NCBI RefSeq assembly: GCF_002943465.1
Contig: NZ_PTQY01000004.1
Coordinates: forward strand, 1-64,000
Reading direction: 5' to 3'
Source of the DNA: Rhodoferax sp. TS-BS-61-7
GTDB lineage: Bacteria > Pseudomonadota > Gammaproteobacteria > Burkholderiales > Burkholderiaceae_C
Length of the DNA stretch: 64,000 nt
Part shown: positions 61,577 through 64,000 of the stretch, in pieces
Position numbering within the stretch: the first letter of the stretch is position 1
How the letters are laid out: each line of letters starts with the position of its first letter
The notes under the pieces: model-generated
Database searches by the model: none
What the model saw: only the letters and a program-made list of their open reading frames with translations
What the model was told of the DNA's origin: nothing
Program-made: the position numbers and the translations under genes

Positions 61577-63519
61577 AGCGGTGCGGGCCTCGAATCGGCA
61601 AACGGCGACTGCAGCGGCAGCCACAGCGTGGTCACCGCACCCTGGGGCGTGCTGCTCCAGCGCACCTGCGCGCCAATGGCATCCGCACGGCGGCGCTGGT
61701 TGGCCAGGCCCTTACCGCCGCTGCGCAGGGCCTGTTCGGGGTCAAAACCGGGGCCGTTGTCGGCAATGCGCACAAACACACCGCCCGCCTCCTGCCCGGT
61801 GGACACATGCACCTCGGTGGCATCGGTGTGTTTGAAGGTGTTGGTCAGCGTCTCTTGCAAGATGCGCAGCACATGCAGCGCCCGCCGCGGGTCCAGCCAG
61901 CCCAGCGGTGGCAGGTCCACCACGCCCCACTGCAGGGCAATGCCCGCCGTCTGCAGGCGTGGCCCCAGGCGGTAACGCAGCGTGGCCAGCAAGAGCAGCA
62001 GGTCGGCATCCACCGGCTCCATGGAGTCGATGGTGAGGTGCAGGTCGTCAATACAACCGCGCAGGATGTCGGCCACCGTTTCCTCGGTGACCTGGCCGCG
62101 CTCAATCGCCCGCAGCGCGCTGTGCAGCGAGGAGCCCAGCCCGTCGTGCATGTCCTGCATCAGGCGCTGGCGCTCGTGCGCCACGGTCTGCTTGTGCTCC
62201 ACCTGGCGCAGGCGGCCATAACTCTCGGCCAGCTCGTCCTCACGCGCGCGCAGCTTCACCGCCAGCTCCTGGTTGGAGCGCTCCACCTGCAGCAGTGCAT
62301 TCATGTAGTGGCGGTGCATCAGGTAACAAAAGACCACGAAGTTCAGCAAATTGGCGTAGGGCCCCAGGTACCAGCTCTCGGGGTCCAGAAAGTTGCTCTG
62401 GATGGCCCAGTCGTTGAGGCCAAACAGCGTGCTCACCGCCACGCCCAGCGACAGCAGCATGCCGTCCAGCGAGCGCCGCCACGACAGGCGGATGCCCACG
62501 CCCGACACCACCAGCCCCGCCAGCATGGCAAAGGGGTAGATCAGCGGTGTGATGAGGGGCGAGTTGGGCAACTGCCCCACACCCGGCAGCGTGGCGAAGG
62601 CCACGACCGCGCTGAACAGCAGCAGGGTGCGTGTGAGCCAGGCCTGGCGCTGGCCATGCAGCAGCATCTGCAAAAAGTGCACGGCGGTGATGAGCCAGAA
62701 CAGCGCGTTGACCGTGAGCCAGGCAAACCAGTCGTCGGCCACCTGCACATCCACATAAAAGTGCAGGGCCCGCACAAACGACAGCGCGGCCAGCAGCGCA
62801 AACAGGCCGTAGCCCGAGACCCGCTTGCCCCGCACCCAAATGAAGAAGGCAAAAAACCCCACCGCCAGAAACGCGCCGCCGCTCATGGCCGGGGTGTGCA
62901 GCTGCAGCCATTGACGCGCCTCAAACCGCCACTTCAGCGCCGCACTCGGGCCCAGCCACACCGAGGCCAGCGCCGTGTAGCTGCCCGCGTCGTGCTGCAT
63001 GCGCACCAGCACCTCGCGCGGCTGCGCGAGGCGCGGGCCCGCGTCCACCGCAATCAGCTGCGGCGCCCAGTACCACAGGGCCCCGTCCAGCTGCCACTGG
63101 TGCAAGCGCACACCATCCACATACACCGCCATGGGCCCATAGGCCTTGGTGCGCGCGGTGTAGAGCATGAGGGGTGCAGTGCCGGGCGCAAAGTCGGCCA
63201 CCGGCAGACGGTACCAAGTGGTGCGCGTGGCATGGGTCTGGGCCAGGCCGGCCTGGCGCAGCAGGTCCGAGGTCTGGCCAAACGGCAGCGTGACAGGCTG
63301 CCAGCGGCCCGGCAGGGTGCGGCTATCCACCATCACAGGCGCAGGGGTGTCGTCGGACAGCTGCAGCACCTCGGCCGCGGTGAGCTGGATGGCACCGGCG
63401 TCCCGTGTCGCGTCGCGCTCCAGGCCCCAAACCAGCCAAACCAGGGCCAGCGCAGCGACGGCCCACCCCACCCGGGCCAGACCAGGAGGGCGTGCGAGCG
63501 AGCGGAACAGTGCGGGCAT
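61573..63519 (-). CDS. 7TM-DISM-type sensor histidine kinase
   Basis: This is a 648-residue kinase. It has an N-terminal membrane helix, an extracytoplasmic beta domain like 7TMR-DISMED (about residues 60-200), seven hydrophobic segments (about 215-405), a coiled coil, a HisKA_3 domain (HERQRLMQDMHDGLGSSLHSALRAIE, phospho-His in DMHDG), and an ATPase domain (RIADNGPGFDPEQ, GKGLANQRRRADAIGAQVRW). Start 63519 is one of several possible. Confidence 0.88.
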   Translation of the reverse strand: MPALFRSLARPPGLARVGWAVAALALVWLVWGLERDATRDAGAIQLTAAEVLQLSDDTPAPVMVDSRTLPGRWQPVTLPFGQTSDLLRQAGLAQTHATRTTWYRLPVADFAPGTAPLMLYTARTKAYGPMAVYVDGVRLHQWQLDGALWYWAPQLIAVDAGPRLAQPREVLVRMQHDAGSYTALASVWLGPSAALKWRFEARQWLQLHTPAMSGGAFLAVGFFAFFIWVRGKRVSGYGLFALLAALSFVRALHFYVDVQVADDWFAWLTVNALFWLITAVHFLQMLLHGQRQAWLTRTLLLFSAVVAFATLPGVGQLPNSPLITPLIYPFAMLAGLVVSGVGIRLSWRRSLDGMLLSLGVAVSTLFGLNDWAIQSNFLDPESWYLGPYANLLNFVVFCYLMHRHYMNALLQVERSNQELAVKLRAREDELAESYGRLRQVEHKQTVAHERQRLMQDMHDGLGSSLHSALRAIERGQVTEETVADILRGCIDDLHLTIDSMEPVDADLLLLLATLRYRLGPRLQTAGIALQWGVVDLPPLGWLDPRRALHVLRILQETLTNTFKHTDATEVHVSTGQEAGGVFVRIADNGPGFDPEQALRSGGKGLANQRRRADAIGAQVRWSSTPQGAVTTLWLPLQSPFADSRPAPL

Positions 63520-63558
63520 GCGGGGGTTGTACCAAAGCAAAAAGGCAGAAGGACGCGA

Positions 63559-63573
63559 GTATGTAGCACATAC
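63559..63573. promoter_or_regulatory. Inverted-repeat operator candidate
   Basis: GTATGTAGCACATAC, a perfect 6+3+6 inverted repeat in the gap between the divergent kinase gene and the secreted-protein gene. It could be a target of the response regulator or another dimeric regulator. Confidence 0.5.
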
Positions 63574-63638
63574 AGGGGACATACACCACCGCCCGGTCTT
63601 CCGACAATCCTGCACGTATCCCTTTCAAGGAGAAGATT

Positions 63639-64000
63639 GTGTTGTGGACCTGTAACCTGACCGCGCTGCTACGGCGCCAAACCCTGCTCAAGCCCCTGCT
63701 CGCACTGGCCGCCCTGGCCGTGTGTACCAGCGCGGTGCAGGCCCAAAACCAGCCCAGCATCTGGAGCCCGCAGACGCCCGAAACCGCACGGGCCGCCTTG
63801 CAGGACCAGCGCCTCATGGTGCTGGACCCCGCGTTCTACCTGAACAAGTACCCCGACCTGCTGAAGGCCTTTGGCGCCAACAACCTGGAAGCCGCCAAGC
63901 AACACTGGCTGAGCTACGGCATCAAGGAAGGCCGCCAGAGCAGTTTTGTCTTCAGCCTGCCGGCCTACCAGGCCCGCAACCCCGACATCCTGTGGGACCG
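63639..64000 (+). CDS. Secreted protein with NPDL-like repeat, 5' fragment
   Basis: A GTG start after AAGGAGAAG opens a reading frame that runs off the window. The first 36 residues form a signal peptide (LLKPLLALAALAVCTSAVQA). The mature start contains a unit DPAFYLNKYPDLLKAFG followed by AAKQHWLSYGIKEGRQSS, a short repeat type seen in extracellular proteins of Proteobacteria; a second unit appears to begin (LPAYQARNPDIL). The rest and the function are unknown. Confidence 0.75.
   Translation, partial: MLWTCNLTALLRRQTLLKPLLALAALAVCTSAVQAQNQPSIWSPQTPETARAALQDQRLMVLDPAFYLNKYPDLLKAFGANNLEAAKQHWLSYGIKEGRQSSFVFSLPAYQARNPDILWD

Overview
The window is a GC-rich bacterial chromosome segment, densely packed with genes and carrying no prophage, insertion sequence, transposase or CRISPR array that I can see. 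Gene content points to Betaproteobacteria, order Burkholderiales, most likely Comamonadaceae close to Rhodoferax or Polaromonas. The pointers are a tRNA-Tyr/Gly/Thr-tuf operon, trpE-chorismate mutase-trpG, lptA-lptB-rpoN, several chemoreceptors, and many c-di-GMP proteins. The family placement is inference; no rRNA or species marker is present.

Layout. 1-600: start of the tuf operon (minus strand) with three tRNAs and a promoter. 600-7700: a minus-strand tryptophan cluster, trpE-aroQ-trpG-ltaE-lysE-trpD-trpC-ung, preceded by a short leader ORF with two Trp codons near its end. 7.8-14.4 kb: secreted chalcone-isomerase-like protein, chemoreceptor, gph, a PAS-GGDEF-EAL protein and rpe. 14.4-18.6 kb: apaG, a site-specific-recombinase-family protein, thiL and a Crp/Fnr regulator. 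18.7-23.3 kb: a redox/detoxification cluster (hydrolase, ene-reductase, SDR, quinone reductase, TetR) whose three promoters share one 18-bp operator. 23.3-30.3 kb: two degenerate EAL proteins, HNH, SRPBCC, GST, WYL, VOC and PilZ genes, and a tautomerase with a LysR regulator. 30.3-34.0 kb: a GntR regulator and a complete polar amino-acid ABC transporter. 34.0-39.3 kb: pgpA, cinA, a binding protein, a haloacetate-dehalogenase-like hydrolase, an SDR, an outer-membrane barrel and a SEC-C protein. 39.4-45.5 kb: glutamate-synthase-like protein, chemoreceptor and hybrid-sensor histidine kinase. 45.5-54.4 kb: PIN toxin-like gene, THUMP methyltransferase, rpoN, lptB, lptA, DHH phosphoesterase, DsbA-like protein, SPOR protein and argS. 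54.5-64.0 kb: PsiF-repeat protein, GGDEF-EAL, ubiA, oxyR, DMT exporter, an unknown protein, a NarL-type two-component pair, and the start of a secreted protein.

The most unusual signal is a dispersed repeat of about 66 bp with ten clear copies on both strands. Its core blocks are AGCTGCTTGCGCA and GGGCTAGAGGCCA. Six copies lie inside open reading frames (a LysE-type exporter, gph, thiL, cinA, a PIN gene and rpoN). All six are read through without frameshift, adding about 22 codons or supplying a terminus. One further copy supplies the apparent Shine-Dalgarno of ltaE. This resembles, in principle, the Rickettsia palindromic elements that insert in-frame into genes. I do not know of a description of it in this lineage.

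Regulation is well marked. There are TetR operators at three promoters, two GntR half-palindromes flanking the regulator/transporter unit, a long LysR-type inverted repeat between divergent genes, a leader ORF before trpE, and extensive ATGA start-stop coupling in the trp, lpt/rpoN and two-component operons.
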